Shown piece by piece: positions 27,790-34,054 of a stretch of 35,581 nucleotides of DNA. Position 1 is the stretch's first letter, and the number at the start of each line of letters is the position of its first letter. The stretch is from a virus: positions 1-35,581 of IMG/VR virus record IMGVR_UViG_3300047157_000047. One strand, 5' to 3'. Under the pieces are notes generated by a model. The model was not told the origin of the DNA, searched no databases, and saw only the letters and a program-made list of their open reading frames with translations. Made by a program: the position numbers and the translations under genes.

Positions 27790-28073
27790 TGTCAGATGAT
27801 TTTAATACAGAAGCTAAAAAAGACAGACCAGATCTTGGAGCTGCTTTTATAGCAACAAATAAAAAATCTCCACAGTCATACGATATGTCAGGAACTATTG
27901 TTGTTGATGGAGTTAAGCATCGTTTCGGAGCTTACAAACAAAAAGCTAGCGGCAAAGGCAAGATGGCTGAAGGTACAGAATTTTATACCTTTTACAGAGT
28001 TGAACTAGCCGATGAAGCTAATGGTGGTGGAGCTGCTGATACAAGCTTCAACCCAAGTGAGTTGGAGGCTTAA
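27789..28073 (+). CDS. Small acidic protein of the recombination cluster, 94 aa
   Basis: The start overlaps the annealing-protein stop (TAATG). Beta-rich middle (YDMSGTIVVDGVKHRFGAYK), Gly-rich and acidic C-terminus (ADEANGGGAADTSFNPSELE). The shape (compact beta domain plus acidic tail) would suit a small ssDNA-binding protein, but I see no diagnostic motif. Confidence 0.5.
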   Translation: MSDDFNTEAKKDRPDLGAAFIATNKKSPQSYDMSGTIVVDGVKHRFGAYKQKASGKGKMAEGTEFYTFYRVELADEANGGGAADTSFNPSELEA

Positions 28074-28075
28074 AG

Positions 28076-28252
28076 ATGGACCCAGATAAATTCAAATCAG
28101 TTGCAATCAACATCAAGACTTATCAGTTACTTGAAGAGCTTTCTCAAAAAAGATTTGAGCTACCGATAAGTATGTCAAAGACTGTTGAGTTTTATGTTCA
28201 AAGAGGTCATGAGGATTTTAAAGGTAAGGATGCCAAGAAAAAAACTTCATAA
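28076..28252 (+). CDS. Ribbon-helix-helix-like small protein, 58 aa
   Basis: Found by hand: ATG 28076, stop 28250-28252. MDPDKFKSVAINIKTYQLLE then ELSQKRFELPISMSKTVEFY is the strand-helix-helix pattern of RHH regulators ('ksv.i....y..l..ls......s.sk.ve..v'). Lys-rich tail. Candidate small DNA-binding regulator in the early operon. Confidence 0.55.
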   Translation: MDPDKFKSVAINIKTYQLLEELSQKRFELPISMSKTVEFYVQRGHEDFKGKDAKKKTS

Positions 28253-28562
28253 CCGCCTGGAGGAACTAGAAAGTTCCAGACAAGATCAATATGGATCATT
28301 CGAAGAGAATATGAATAAGATTGCTTCTTCATGGTCCATAATCTTGGACAAACATTTAATCGCACCAATCGAAGGATGGCAAGTTCCATTACTTTATGCT
28401 CAAGCAAAATTAATTAGAGCCACACACAAATTTAAAGAAGATAGTTACGATGATGCTTTGGCATACATCGTTCAAGCACATGACATGCACAAAGAAAAAT
28501 CAGAAGAGATCGATACCGATGAGTTACTTGGTATGGAAGCTAAACCAAGAACTAAATGGTAG
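28230..28562 (+). CDS. DUF6378-like protein, 110 aa
   Basis: Start ATG 28230 (MPRKKLHNRLEELE) after GGTAAGG; the frame is open 15 codons upstream but overlaps the RHH gene. SRQDQYGSFEENMNKIASSW, ...APIEGWQVPLLYAQAKLIRA and DDALAYIVQAHDM reproduce the 'R...YG.f..n...ia..W...........v.l.m...K..R......D...Dia.Y' pattern of a phage family I recall as DUF6378. Function unknown; helical, with conserved Asp residues. Confidence 0.6.
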   Translation: MPRKKLHNRLEELESSRQDQYGSFEENMNKIASSWSIILDKHLIAPIEGWQVPLLYAQAKLIRATHKFKEDSYDDALAYIVQAHDMHKEKSEEIDTDELLGMEAKPRTKW

Positions 28563-28647
28563 ATCGACTTTTGAAAAAGATGACAAATTTCAAGCCGAAT
28601 ATAAGGAATGGTTAAAAAATGAATTACGAAAAAAAGATCCTCAATAA
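28556..28647 (+). CDS. Tiny charged protein, 30 aa, frameshifted
   Basis: ATG 28556 overlaps the end of the previous gene. As given the frame fails after MVDRLLKKM. One added T in the CTTTTG run gives MVDRLFEKDDKFQAEYKEWL then KNELRKKDPQ, and 92+1 nt closes the frame. A helical charged peptide; existence is likely given the homopolymer error pattern, function unknown. Confidence 0.4.
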
Positions 28648-28897
28648 TGTAATCCAATTTCCAGGAACTAATAATCCTAAATTAGATGAAAGAGAAAAAG
28701 AAGTTGCAAGACTATTACATAGTGCAGCTTACAAAATGAGCTTAAATGACTGGGATAAGCATCCAATCACACACAAAGAATTATCAGCATTATCAAATTA
28801 TGGCGAAGCAATAGAGCATCCCCCAATCGTAGCAAGCAGATTAATTTCTGTTCTTGCAACATCATTAATCAGAAACTCTATGGAGGATTTAATATGA
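28619..28897 (+). CDS. Hypothetical early protein, 92 aa
   Basis: MNYEKKILNNVIQFPGTNNP, start behind AAGGAA. VIQFPG resembles the 'viqFP' leader seen in several small phage and proteobacterial proteins. The rest (DEREKEVARLLHSAAYKMSL...SRLISVLATSLIRN) is helical. Overlaps both neighbours slightly, so it is in the operon. Function unknown. Confidence 0.55.
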   Translation: MNYEKKILNNVIQFPGTNNPKLDEREKEVARLLHSAAYKMSLNDWDKHPITHKELSALSNYGEAIEHPPIVASRLISVLATSLIRNSMEDLI

Positions 28898-29175
28898 GTA
28901 GAAAAAAAAGAGAAAGTTATATTTCTTATGACAAAGAAGCTTTCTTAAATAAAGATACTGGTCCATTTACAAGACTAGATAATACCGCTTGGTATTTAAA
29001 AAAGAAAAATACTAATGATGGAGAGATAGGTTATTTCCTAAATCTTCATACAAAGTTCCAACAGATGCCTAACGCATGTTTTGCAGCAACAGCTGAAAGA
29101 ACACCAGAGCTAAATGTTCCAGCAATTAAAACACAAATAAAACAATTTATGGAGGTCAATAGTGAAAGTAATTAG
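28894..29175 (+). CDS. Hypothetical early protein, 93 aa
   Basis: MSRKKRESYISYDKEAFLNK, 4-nt overlap (ATGA) with the upstream stop and 14-nt overlap with the next GTG start. Contains DGEIGYFLNLHTKFQQMPNA and several aromatic residues. No family recognised; coupled translation in the early operon supports expression. Confidence 0.5.
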   Translation: MSRKKRESYISYDKEAFLNKDTGPFTRLDNTAWYLKKKNTNDGEIGYFLNLHTKFQQMPNACFAATAERTPELNVPAIKTQIKQFMEVNSESN

Positions 29176-29560
29176 AGACCAGAAGTTTATAACTTTTTGT
29201 GAAATGCTTGGATCTAATATGAGGTTTTGCAGATTAAAGTTTGGAATGCCTCAAAAGTCATTGGCTTATCATTTAGGAGTTAGTCATCAAAATGTTCAAA
29301 AGTATGAGGCTGGAGATATTATTCCTTCTGCATACAGATTAAAACATATTGCAGATTTCTATAAAGTTAAAACAGATGATTTAGTAGATCCAACTTTTAT
29401 ACATAGATCTACAAAATCTAATGAAGCTTTAAATACAGCACCATCATTTGATGCCACAAAGTATGAAGAGTTTGACGATGAGTATCCGCCAGGATCTGGA
29501 GCATTAGAAAATGATCCAAAGATGCAAGCTACTTATGATGCAATACTGGAGGACAAATAA
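29162..29560 (+). CDS. XRE-family HTH regulator, 132 aa (GTG start)
   Basis: GTG 29162-29164 is preceded by ATGGAGGTCAATA, so the SD decides this start. Residues ~17-72 form a canonical XRE HTH (RLKFGMPQKSLAYHLGVSHQ then NVQKYEAGDIIPSAYRLKHI, ...DDLVDP). The C-terminal half is acidic and disordered (EEFDDEYPPGSGALEND). It is a second repressor-type protein besides 24581-25822 and could be the Cro-like antagonist or a late-gene regulator. Confidence 0.65.
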   Translation: MKVIRDQKFITFCEMLGSNMRFCRLKFGMPQKSLAYHLGVSHQNVQKYEAGDIIPSAYRLKHIADFYKVKTDDLVDPTFIHRSTKSNEALNTAPSFDATKYEEFDDEYPPGSGALENDPKMQATYDAILEDK

Positions 29561-29907
29561 TGGCTATATACAGATCTCCATTTTTTCACATTGATATTGA
29601 AGAGCAAGATTATCCAGATGCTGATTGTAAATTTATGATTAGCTTATGGCATGAGCCTAAAGTTGGTGGAAGTAGAGAACTTATTGCAGTTTGTTTAAGC
29701 GATAATGTTCCATTACTTCAGTCAACCAGGAACAAAGGCAATGTTGTTGAGAGTGTTACTAGACCTCATGATATTGCAATTCCTTATGGCGAAGATGTCG
29801 ATAAGTTTGCAAGACTTAAAGGCGATCTTGATGAGACTAATCTTGAGCTTACTAGAGCTTATGAAAAAATAACAGAGCTTGAAAAGAGATATGTCAAAAA
29901 TAATTAA
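29560..29907 (+). CDS. Hypothetical early protein with C-terminal coiled coil, 115 aa
   Basis: The start overlaps the upstream stop (TAATG). N-terminal half beta-rich (MAIYRSPFFHIDIEEQDYPD, RELIAVCLSDN); C-terminal ARLKGDLDETNLELTRAYEK continues into a coiled coil. Not recognised. Confidence 0.5.
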   Translation: MAIYRSPFFHIDIEEQDYPDADCKFMISLWHEPKVGGSRELIAVCLSDNVPLLQSTRNKGNVVESVTRPHDIAIPYGEDVDKFARLKGDLDETNLELTRAYEKITELEKRYVKNN

Positions 29908-30055
29908 AACTATAACTGGAGAAGCGGCATTTGTTTTGGAAGAAACTTTTGAATCTGAAGCTAAAGCTACTGAAGGAACAGAGCCTCTTACCCAGGAGGT
30001 AACAGAAATAGAAGTTAAAGTTAATAATACAAAATGGAAAAAATCTAATGAGTGA
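29891..30055 (+). CDS. Small acidic protein, 54 aa
   Basis: Found by hand: ATG 29891, stop 30053-30055, overlapping both neighbours. MSKIIKTITGEAAFVLEETF then a Glu/Thr-rich stretch and KVNNTKWKKSNE. No motif recognised; support is the compact operon layout and favourable codon use. Confidence 0.45.
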   Translation: MSKIIKTITGEAAFVLEETFESEAKATEGTEPLTQEVTEIEVKVNNTKWKKSNE

Positions 30056-30353
30056 AATACGACATGACTTGCCAATAGACAGTAAAGTTCAAAGATTAAA
30101 AAGAAGATACCAAGGATTGAGTAGAGTAGCAGCAGCTATAAATGATCTATATATCTATGGAGTATATCCTTCTAATTTTCCTAATTTAACTGTCGTTTTA
30201 GAACAAGCTAAAGATCATTGTAAGGAGCTAATTAAAGAAACTAAAAAAGAGATAGCCTTTGTTGAAAATCCTAATGGATTATATGACCTGGTTTATGATG
30301 AGATAATTGAAGATGCAGATACAGAAACTGCAAAAAGAAAAGATGAAAATTAA
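30048..30353 (+). CDS. Hypothetical early protein, 101 aa
   Basis: MSEIRHDLPIDSKVQRLKRR, helical, with LSRVAAAINDLYIYGVYPSN and an acidic C-terminus (EIIEDADTETAKRKDEN). Overlaps the previous gene by 8 nt and the next by 11 nt. Not recognised. Confidence 0.5.
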   Translation: MSEIRHDLPIDSKVQRLKRRYQGLSRVAAAINDLYIYGVYPSNFPNLTVVLEQAKDHCKELIKETKKEIAFVENPNGLYDLVYDEIIEDADTETAKRKDEN

Positions 30354-30594
30354 AATAGCAGAGAAGATAATACTAGATAGAAAACACCAGCATATTATCG
30401 CTGCATTAAATCAGAAGATAGAAAAGTTAGAAAAAGATAATGCTGAAATGGCTAATATAGAGAAGCAGCATAAGTATATGAATGGAGAACTACATAAAGA
30501 AGTGAGTAAATTAAATAAAGATAAAGAAGAATTAAAAAAAGAGAATGCTATTTTTAAAGAACACCTTCAAGCAGAGCTGTTAAAAAAGAAGTGA
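30343..30594 (+). CDS. Coiled-coil protein, 83 aa
   Basis: I start at ATG 30343 (MKIKIAEKIILDRKHQHIIA); the 12-codon extension overlaps the upstream gene more deeply. Almost the whole length is a Lys/Glu heptad coiled coil (KIEKLEKDNAEMANIEKQ, LNKDKEELKKENAIFKEHL). Function unknown. The stop overlaps the next tiny ORF as TGATG. Confidence 0.5.
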   Translation: MKIKIAEKIILDRKHQHIIAALNQKIEKLEKDNAEMANIEKQHKYMNGELHKEVSKLNKDKEELKKENAIFKEHLQAELLKKK

Positions 30595-30653
30595 TGCCTA
30601 TCGCTTTTCTTATGATGTTAATCATAATGTCGTTTTTCCTACAATATTTGTAA
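30594..30653 (+). CDS. Tiny hydrophobic peptide, 19 aa
   Basis: ATG 30594 coupled to the previous stop (TGATG): MPIAFLMMLIIMSFFLQYL, essentially one membrane helix. Last ORF of the early operon. Could be real, since the operon is so compact, but the length makes this weak. Confidence 0.35.
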   Translation: MPIAFLMMLIIMSFFLQYL

Positions 30654-30675
30654 AATAAAACCTACACAGAGCCAC

Positions 30676-30699
30676 AGAGACTGCGATCTTGCAGCCTCT
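30676..30699. terminator. Hairpin between convergent early operon and integrase
   Basis: AGAG-A-CTGC, loop GATCTT, GCAG-C-CTCT: a nine-position stem with one mismatch, in the 64-bp gap where the two transcripts meet. No clear U-tract follows on either strand, so its terminator function is tentative. Confidence 0.4.
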
Positions 30700-30717
30700 A
30701 TGAACTTCTGTACCTAA

Positions 30718-31989
30718 CTATTTATCGATTATTTGTGAAATTATTGAAGTTCCAAGATGTTTGCCTCTTGCTTTAGCAATTCTTGCTTGGTCATCTTTAG
30801 ATATATCTACAAGATGATCTCCATATATTTCTGAAGTAGTTGTAAATTTAACATGACCAGCTTGAGCCTTAACTTCGTTTTGGTCCATGTCTTGATCTCT
30901 TAAAGCTTTCATAAGTTTAGTACAAAACCTATGTCTAAAAGTTTTCATTGGATGACCTTTTAATGCAGATGAATTTATTACAACAGTTCCATCTCTTTTA
31001 AATGTACAATCAGCTAATCCTTCTTCAGAATAACCTCTCCAAACTTGATTGTTAATATATTTGTAACTTGCTGGACCATTTAATCTGATAGCTGGTAGCA
31101 CAAAAGGATTATTTTTTTCTAATCCATCAAGATAATAAAACCACATTTTTAAAAATTTAATATTATCATCATCAAGATTTAAAGTTCTTCTGCTACCATC
31201 ATTTTTTAACCTATTTAGATAACCACCTTCAGCTGTTATCCAAACACCTTCAACTTTTAATGTTTTAGCATCCAGGTTAATAGAAGATCTTTTTAAGCCT
31301 TGCATTTCAGATGGTCTTAATCCAAACATAAACATCATAGAAAAGATTGCAAATCTGTAAGCTGCATCTCTGTCTAAATTATTTGAATTTTTCCAATGAA
31401 GATAAGCATTAGTAATTAATTTAAAGCATAACTCTTGGCTTAAAACATTAGTAGGTTTTCTTTTAATTTCGTCATCATCTTTAGGTATGACATAATCATA
31501 ATCATAGATCTTAAAAGTTTCCAAGTCTCTACATGGCTTCCAACCTCTCATGTTAGCTTGCTTTAAAAAATGTTTAATATCTTTGACTGCATTTCTTAAA
31601 GTTTTAAATGTAACTTTGTCATCAAAAGCTTTCTTTAAAAAAGCTTCCATATCGCCTAGTCTAAAATTAGATAATAAAACTGTCTTATCCATATAAGGAA
31701 TAATCCTTTTATTATAAGTAGTCATATATCTTGCTAATGAATGAGCTGTTACTCTGTTATTGTCATTCTTTAAAGCTAACTTTAATTCAGCAAATTTAAG
31801 GAAAGCATCAACGAATGTGATGCCTGGTGTTGTCTCTGATTTACCACCAGATACTAATTTAAACAAAGCTGCTTTTGCGTCTGTCTGTTTAGTAAATGGA
31901 GATCCATCAACTTTGATTGTTTTTCTGTCAGCAGTAGATTGAATAATCCACTTACCATTTTTTGGTGTAACTCTATAAGATATTGTCAT
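30718..31989 (-). CDS. int: Tyrosine recombinase integrase
   Basis: 423 aa, intact. A SAM-like core-binding domain occupies ~55-165 and the catalytic domain ~180-395. Catalytic residues: R225 in GLRPSEM, candidate K262 in the beta-hairpin (LKNDGSRR), R352 in KTFRHRF, H379 in AQAGH, and the nucleophile Y389 in EIYGDH. The usual His of the HxxR box is Lys here (K349-T-F-R352). The N-terminal ~45 residues (VTPKNGKWIIQSTADRKTIK) look like an arm-binding domain. It integrates the phage at a tRNA-Asn gene, judged by attP 230 bp upstream. Converges with the early operon. Confidence 0.85.
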   Translation of the reverse strand: MTISYRVTPKNGKWIIQSTADRKTIKVDGSPFTKQTDAKAALFKLVSGGKSETTPGITFVDAFLKFAELKLALKNDNNRVTAHSLARYMTTYNKRIIPYMDKTVLLSNFRLGDMEAFLKKAFDDKVTFKTLRNAVKDIKHFLKQANMRGWKPCRDLETFKIYDYDYVIPKDDDEIKRKPTNVLSQELCFKLITNAYLHWKNSNNLDRDAAYRFAIFSMMFMFGLRPSEMQGLKRSSINLDAKTLKVEGVWITAEGGYLNRLKNDGSRRTLNLDDDNIKFLKMWFYYLDGLEKNNPFVLPAIRLNGPASYKYINNQVWRGYSEEGLADCTFKRDGTVVINSSALKGHPMKTFRHRFCTKLMKALRDQDMDQNEVKAQAGHVKFTTTSEIYGDHLVDISKDDQARIAKARGKHLGTSIISQIIDK

Positions 31990-32037
31990 AGATATTTAAT
32001 AGCTTTATGAGATAACTTTCCAAGAGTTATTTCCTCT

Positions 32038-32066
32038 ATTATAACACCTAGTAAGTGTTCACTATT
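32038..32066 (-). promoter_or_regulatory. Integrase promoter region
   Basis: Minus strand -10 TATAAT (32038-32043) lies about 50 bp before the int start. The -35 region (about 32061-32066) overlaps the dyad AGTGTTCACT and a TTCACTA heptamer (32058-32064). There is no consensus -35, so transcription may be activated or autoregulated. Confidence 0.45.
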
Positions 32067-32101
32067 TATTAAAGTGAAACAACATAGTGAATTATAGTGA
32101 A
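32058..32101. repeat. Left cluster of TTCACT(A/T) heptamers flanking attP
   Basis: Four copies: TTCACTA 32058-32064, AAGTGAA 32072-32078, TAGTGAA 32085-32091, TAGTGAA 32095-32101 (the last three are the reverse complement form). Spacing of the starts is 14, 13 and 10 bp, close to one helical turn. Candidate integrase arm-type sites or repressor operators. Confidence 0.6.
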
Positions 32102-32220
32102 GATATTTCCTACACATCAAATTCTCCAAGATGTTATGAGAAAGTAAGAACATAAAGCAAGCCTTTCCTAGTTGGTTGATATAACAACCGACACAAGAAT
32201 GATGAGGCTAGAATTGTTCA

Positions 32221-32260
32221 GATTAACAGTCAACTGCTCTACCAACTGAGCTACCGAGGA
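32221..32260 (-). other. attP: attP core: 5' half of a tRNA-Asn(GUU) gene
   Basis: The reverse complement of 32221-32260 is exactly a tRNA-Asn 5' half: acceptor strand TCCTCGG, D-arm TAGCTCAGTTGGTAGAGCA, anticodon arm GTTGACTGTTAATC with anticodon GTT. Identity to a tRNA stops after 40 nt (then TGAACAATTC), so this is not a tRNA gene. It is the copied segment that an integrase targeting tRNA-Asn would carry. Confidence 0.8.
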
Positions 32261-32312
32261 ATGTCTTATAAAACAAAAGTTTTTTATAACATCTTCGTTC
32301 AACTGTAAATCT

Positions 32313-32433
32313 TTTAGTGAAAAAAAATTCACTAAATACAATTCAAGAAACAAAATTCTCAAATCAGTCAACACTACTTATATCAAAGTTAGGATTTTAT
32401 TATATAGCAAATTCACTATATTTAGATTCACTT
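32313..32433. repeat. Right cluster of TTCACT(A/T) heptamers, including a 9-bp inverted repeat
   Basis: TAGTGAA 32315-32321 and TTCACTA 32328-32334 lie within a perfect inverted repeat TTTAGTGAA-A6-TTCACTAAA (32313-32336). Further copies: TTCACTA 32412-32418 and TTCACTT 32427-32433. Together with the left cluster, four sites lie on each side of the tRNA core. The rest of 31990-32470 shows no gene. Confidence 0.6.
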
Positions 32434-32469
32434 TTGGAGAGTAGGATAGGAGAGGAAGGATATTTTTGA

Positions 32470-32541
32470 CTATTTCTTCTTTTTAAAAGCTGATTTCTTT
32501 TTGTGAGAATAAGCCTTTTTCTTTTTCTTTTTTTTGTACAT
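32470..32541 (-). CDS. Tiny Lys-rich peptide, 23 aa
   Basis: ATG 32539-32541 after AAGGAATAAAA; reads MYKKKKKKKAYSHKKKSAFK ending KKK, stop 32470-32472. Resembles in composition the 50-aa basic protein at 19134-19286. Last ORF of the leftward late operon before attP. Low complexity makes the call tentative. Confidence 0.35.
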   Translation of the reverse strand: MYKKKKKKKAYSHKKKSAFKKKK

Positions 32542-32704
32542 TTTTATTCCTTGTATGTTCAGCCTGGCAATCCTTATCTGGTGGATAGCCTGGAGTTTGT
32601 ATTCTGCAAAACCTTAAACCTTTAGCATCACAAACGAAGCTTTCAGTTTCAGTTTTACAGTAGTCGCACTTAACAGCTATTACTAGCTTTCTGCCTTTTC
32701 GCAT
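32483..32704 (-). CDS. Small zinc-finger-like protein, ~50-73 aa
   Basis: MRKGRKLVIAVKCDYCKTET carries CxxC, followed by VCDAKGLRFCRIQTPGYPP and DKDCQAEH, giving five cysteines that could bind Zn. The C-terminal ~20 residues overlap the Lys-rich ORF in another frame. An indel near 32555 would instead end the protein at a TAA right before that ORF's ATG. Function unknown. Confidence 0.5.
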   Translation of the reverse strand: MRKGRKLVIAVKCDYCKTETESFVCDAKGLRFCRIQTPGYPPDKDCQAEHTRNKNVQKKEKEKGLFSQKEISF

Positions 32705-32715
32705 ATTTAATTGAT

Positions 32716-32913
32716 TTAATCTAAACTTGAGATGCTGATAATTTTACCATCTTTAACAACAGCATTAACTTTGCTGCATTTATAATCAGCATTAGAATTT
32801 CTCATTGCATATCTTTTTTTTGCTAAACAAGTTTTAAAGTCTGGCATAATAAATGTTCTTTTAACTCTGGAGGATTTCCAAGATATAACATTAGAGCTAA
32901 TGACTATTTCCAT
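32716..32913 (-). CDS. Hypothetical small protein, 65 aa
   Basis: MEIVISSNVISWKSSRVKRT then FIMPDFKTCLAKKRYAMRNS and CSKVNAVVKDGKIISISSLD. The start overlaps the upstream stop by 17 nt. Basic, mixed alpha/beta; no family recognised. Codon use matches neighbours, so it is probably real. Confidence 0.5.
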   Translation of the reverse strand: MEIVISSNVISWKSSRVKRTFIMPDFKTCLAKKRYAMRNSNADYKCSKVNAVVKDGKIISISSLD

Positions 32914-33259
32914 TTTGCCTTACCTTGTCTTTAAGTGTTTCTATATCTTTAAGAGCTTTTGTTAGCTGCTCTTCAAGATGATCTAATTTAATTTGTGTGT
33001 GAATATTTTTATCTAAAGCTTCTTGTTGCTTATCTGTCTGTTTAAAGAGCTCTTCTATAAGCATAAAGATCTCTAAATTTTTTGGAGTTTGATCTGCCTT
33101 CTTTAATAGATCTGCTTCAAATAAAGTATCAGATGTTTCTAATCTAGTTACTCTTTCTACTATTCCAAAGTAACCCCAAACACCAATAGCAACAGTTATT
33201 ACTATTGATATTAGATTTCTCATTGGCATTGAGATTGCTGTATTGTCTGAAACCTTCAT
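32897..33259 (-). CDS. N-terminally membrane-anchored coiled-coil protein, 120 aa (lysis-cassette candidate)
   Basis: MKVSDNTAISMPMRNLISIV begins a single transmembrane segment (ISIVITVAIGVWGYFGIV). The remainder is a long Glu/Lys coiled coil (LDHLEEQLTKALKDIETLKD). N-in membrane anchor plus coiled coil is the build of an i-spanin, and it follows the endolysin gene, but similar proteins occur as structural proteins in marine phages. The start ATGA overlaps the upstream stop. Confidence 0.55.
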   Translation of the reverse strand: MKVSDNTAISMPMRNLISIVITVAIGVWGYFGIVERVTRLETSDTLFEADLLKKADQTPKNLEIFMLIEELFKQTDKQQEALDKNIHTQIKLDHLEEQLTKALKDIETLKDKVRQNGNSH

Positions 33260-33416
33260 CTGCTGCTTTTAAGAGATTGAATATCTACTGAATTAATATG
33301 ATCTAGTTCTTTCTGTTTTATAATAGCATTCTCTTCTTTAATTTATGAGTAACAGCTCCAATAGTCTTTTCAGCTATAAGTTTTGTTAGCGGATTTTTAA
33401 GTAAAGCAAACCACAT
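33256..33416 (-). CDS. Small amphipathic protein, 53 aa, frameshifted
   Basis: ATG 33414-33416: MWFALLKNPLTKLIAEKTIG then AVTHKLK. As given it stops after KKRMLL. One added A in TTAAAGAAG continues as EENAIIKQKELDHINSVDIQ and SLKSSR, stop TGA 33256-33258 overlapping the next ATG (161+1 nt closes the frame). It lies between endolysin and the anchored coiled-coil protein. Similar MWF..LLKNP openings occur in marine podovirus genes near lysis functions; function not established. Confidence 0.55.
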
Positions 33417-33812
33417 TTAATATAACCAACAGTTAGGTCTGGCATCAAAGCCAAGATCTGCATTTAATAAATCTATATGGATAAATGTTTTAGCAACTCC
33501 TAATCCAGTAACTTTGTCTGCAAAGTAAGATATAATTTGTTTTCTATGTTGAGAGTTAGAGACATGTATATCTACTGCATAACCGCTTGTATGAGGACCA
33601 GAGAGACCAGTAGAGGAGACTTTGCTGTTATGGTCTGGACATCTATAAGCTGAAGTAATTGTAAGCGGACCAAGCTCATTTCTAGCTTTCTGTAATAGAT
33701 CTAATATATCAGAAGATATTTCTAATCTATCGCAACAGCTGCATCTAAACTCATCTGGTTTAAAGTTACACCAATCCTCTTGCCAGTCGCCTGGCTCTCT
33801 TATTATTGTCAT
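33417..33812 (-). CDS. Endolysin, peptidase M15-type, 131 aa
   Basis: Start at ATG 33810-33812 after ATAGGAAATCAA; a 12-codon upstream extension is less likely. The zinc ligands of the D-Ala-D-Ala carboxypeptidase-like M15 family are visible: H74 and D81 in GPHTSGYAVDIHV and H112 in TFIHIDL, with the family's SAYRCPDHN loop before them. An unusual N-terminal cluster CSCC (24-27) lies in EFRCSCCDRLEI. It cleaves peptidoglycan peptides at lysis. No signal peptide, so a holin or similar is needed; the upstream membrane protein is a candidate. Confidence 0.8.
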   Translation of the reverse strand: MTIIREPGDWQEDWCNFKPDEFRCSCCDRLEISSDILDLLQKARNELGPLTITSAYRCPDHNSKVSSTGLSGPHTSGYAVDIHVSNSQHRKQIISYFADKVTGLGVAKTFIHIDLLNADLGFDARPNCWLY

Positions 33813-33820
33813 TTGATTTC

Positions 33821-34054
33821 CTATTTTAAATTGAAATAACCGATACAAGCAGCAGCTAAAGATCCTAACACTACAAGAACTTTAACAATTCCTTTACCAG
33901 TTGATACATGATCGCTTAATTGTTCGACCTTCTTTTCAAGTCTTTCAATAGACTTTAAAATATTATTCATTCTTTCAGCACATAGTTTTTCATGTGAAGA
34001 AAGTCTTATGCCTACTTGTTGATTAACTATTGTTGCTGTTTTCTTTTTAGGCAT
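33821..34054 (-). CDS. Coiled-coil/membrane protein upstream of endolysin, 77 aa (holin candidate)
   Basis: Start at ATG 34052-34054 (MPKKKTATIVNQQVGIRLSS); the frame is open far upstream only as a shadow of the Gly-rich adhesin. HEKLCAERMNNILKSIERLE is a coiled coil. The C-terminus VLVVLGSLAAACIGYFNLK is a transmembrane segment. ATGCCTAA overlaps the adhesin stop by 8 nt. This domain order is that of small phage membrane proteins near endolysins; holin function is inferred. Confidence 0.6.
   Translation of the reverse strand: MPKKKTATIVNQQVGIRLSSHEKLCAERMNNILKSIERLEKKVEQLSDHVSTGKGIVKVLVVLGSLAAACIGYFNLK

Noticed and set aside
32221-32260. Functional tRNA-Asn gene
   Set aside because: Only the 5' 40 nt match a tRNA; the anticodon 3' stem, T-arm and 3' acceptor are missing, so it is an att core.
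32168-32374. Minus-strand ORF across the tRNA-like segment
   Set aside because: It translates through the tRNA-Asn fragment and its arms; no SD, no family look. It is an accident of an AT-rich open frame.
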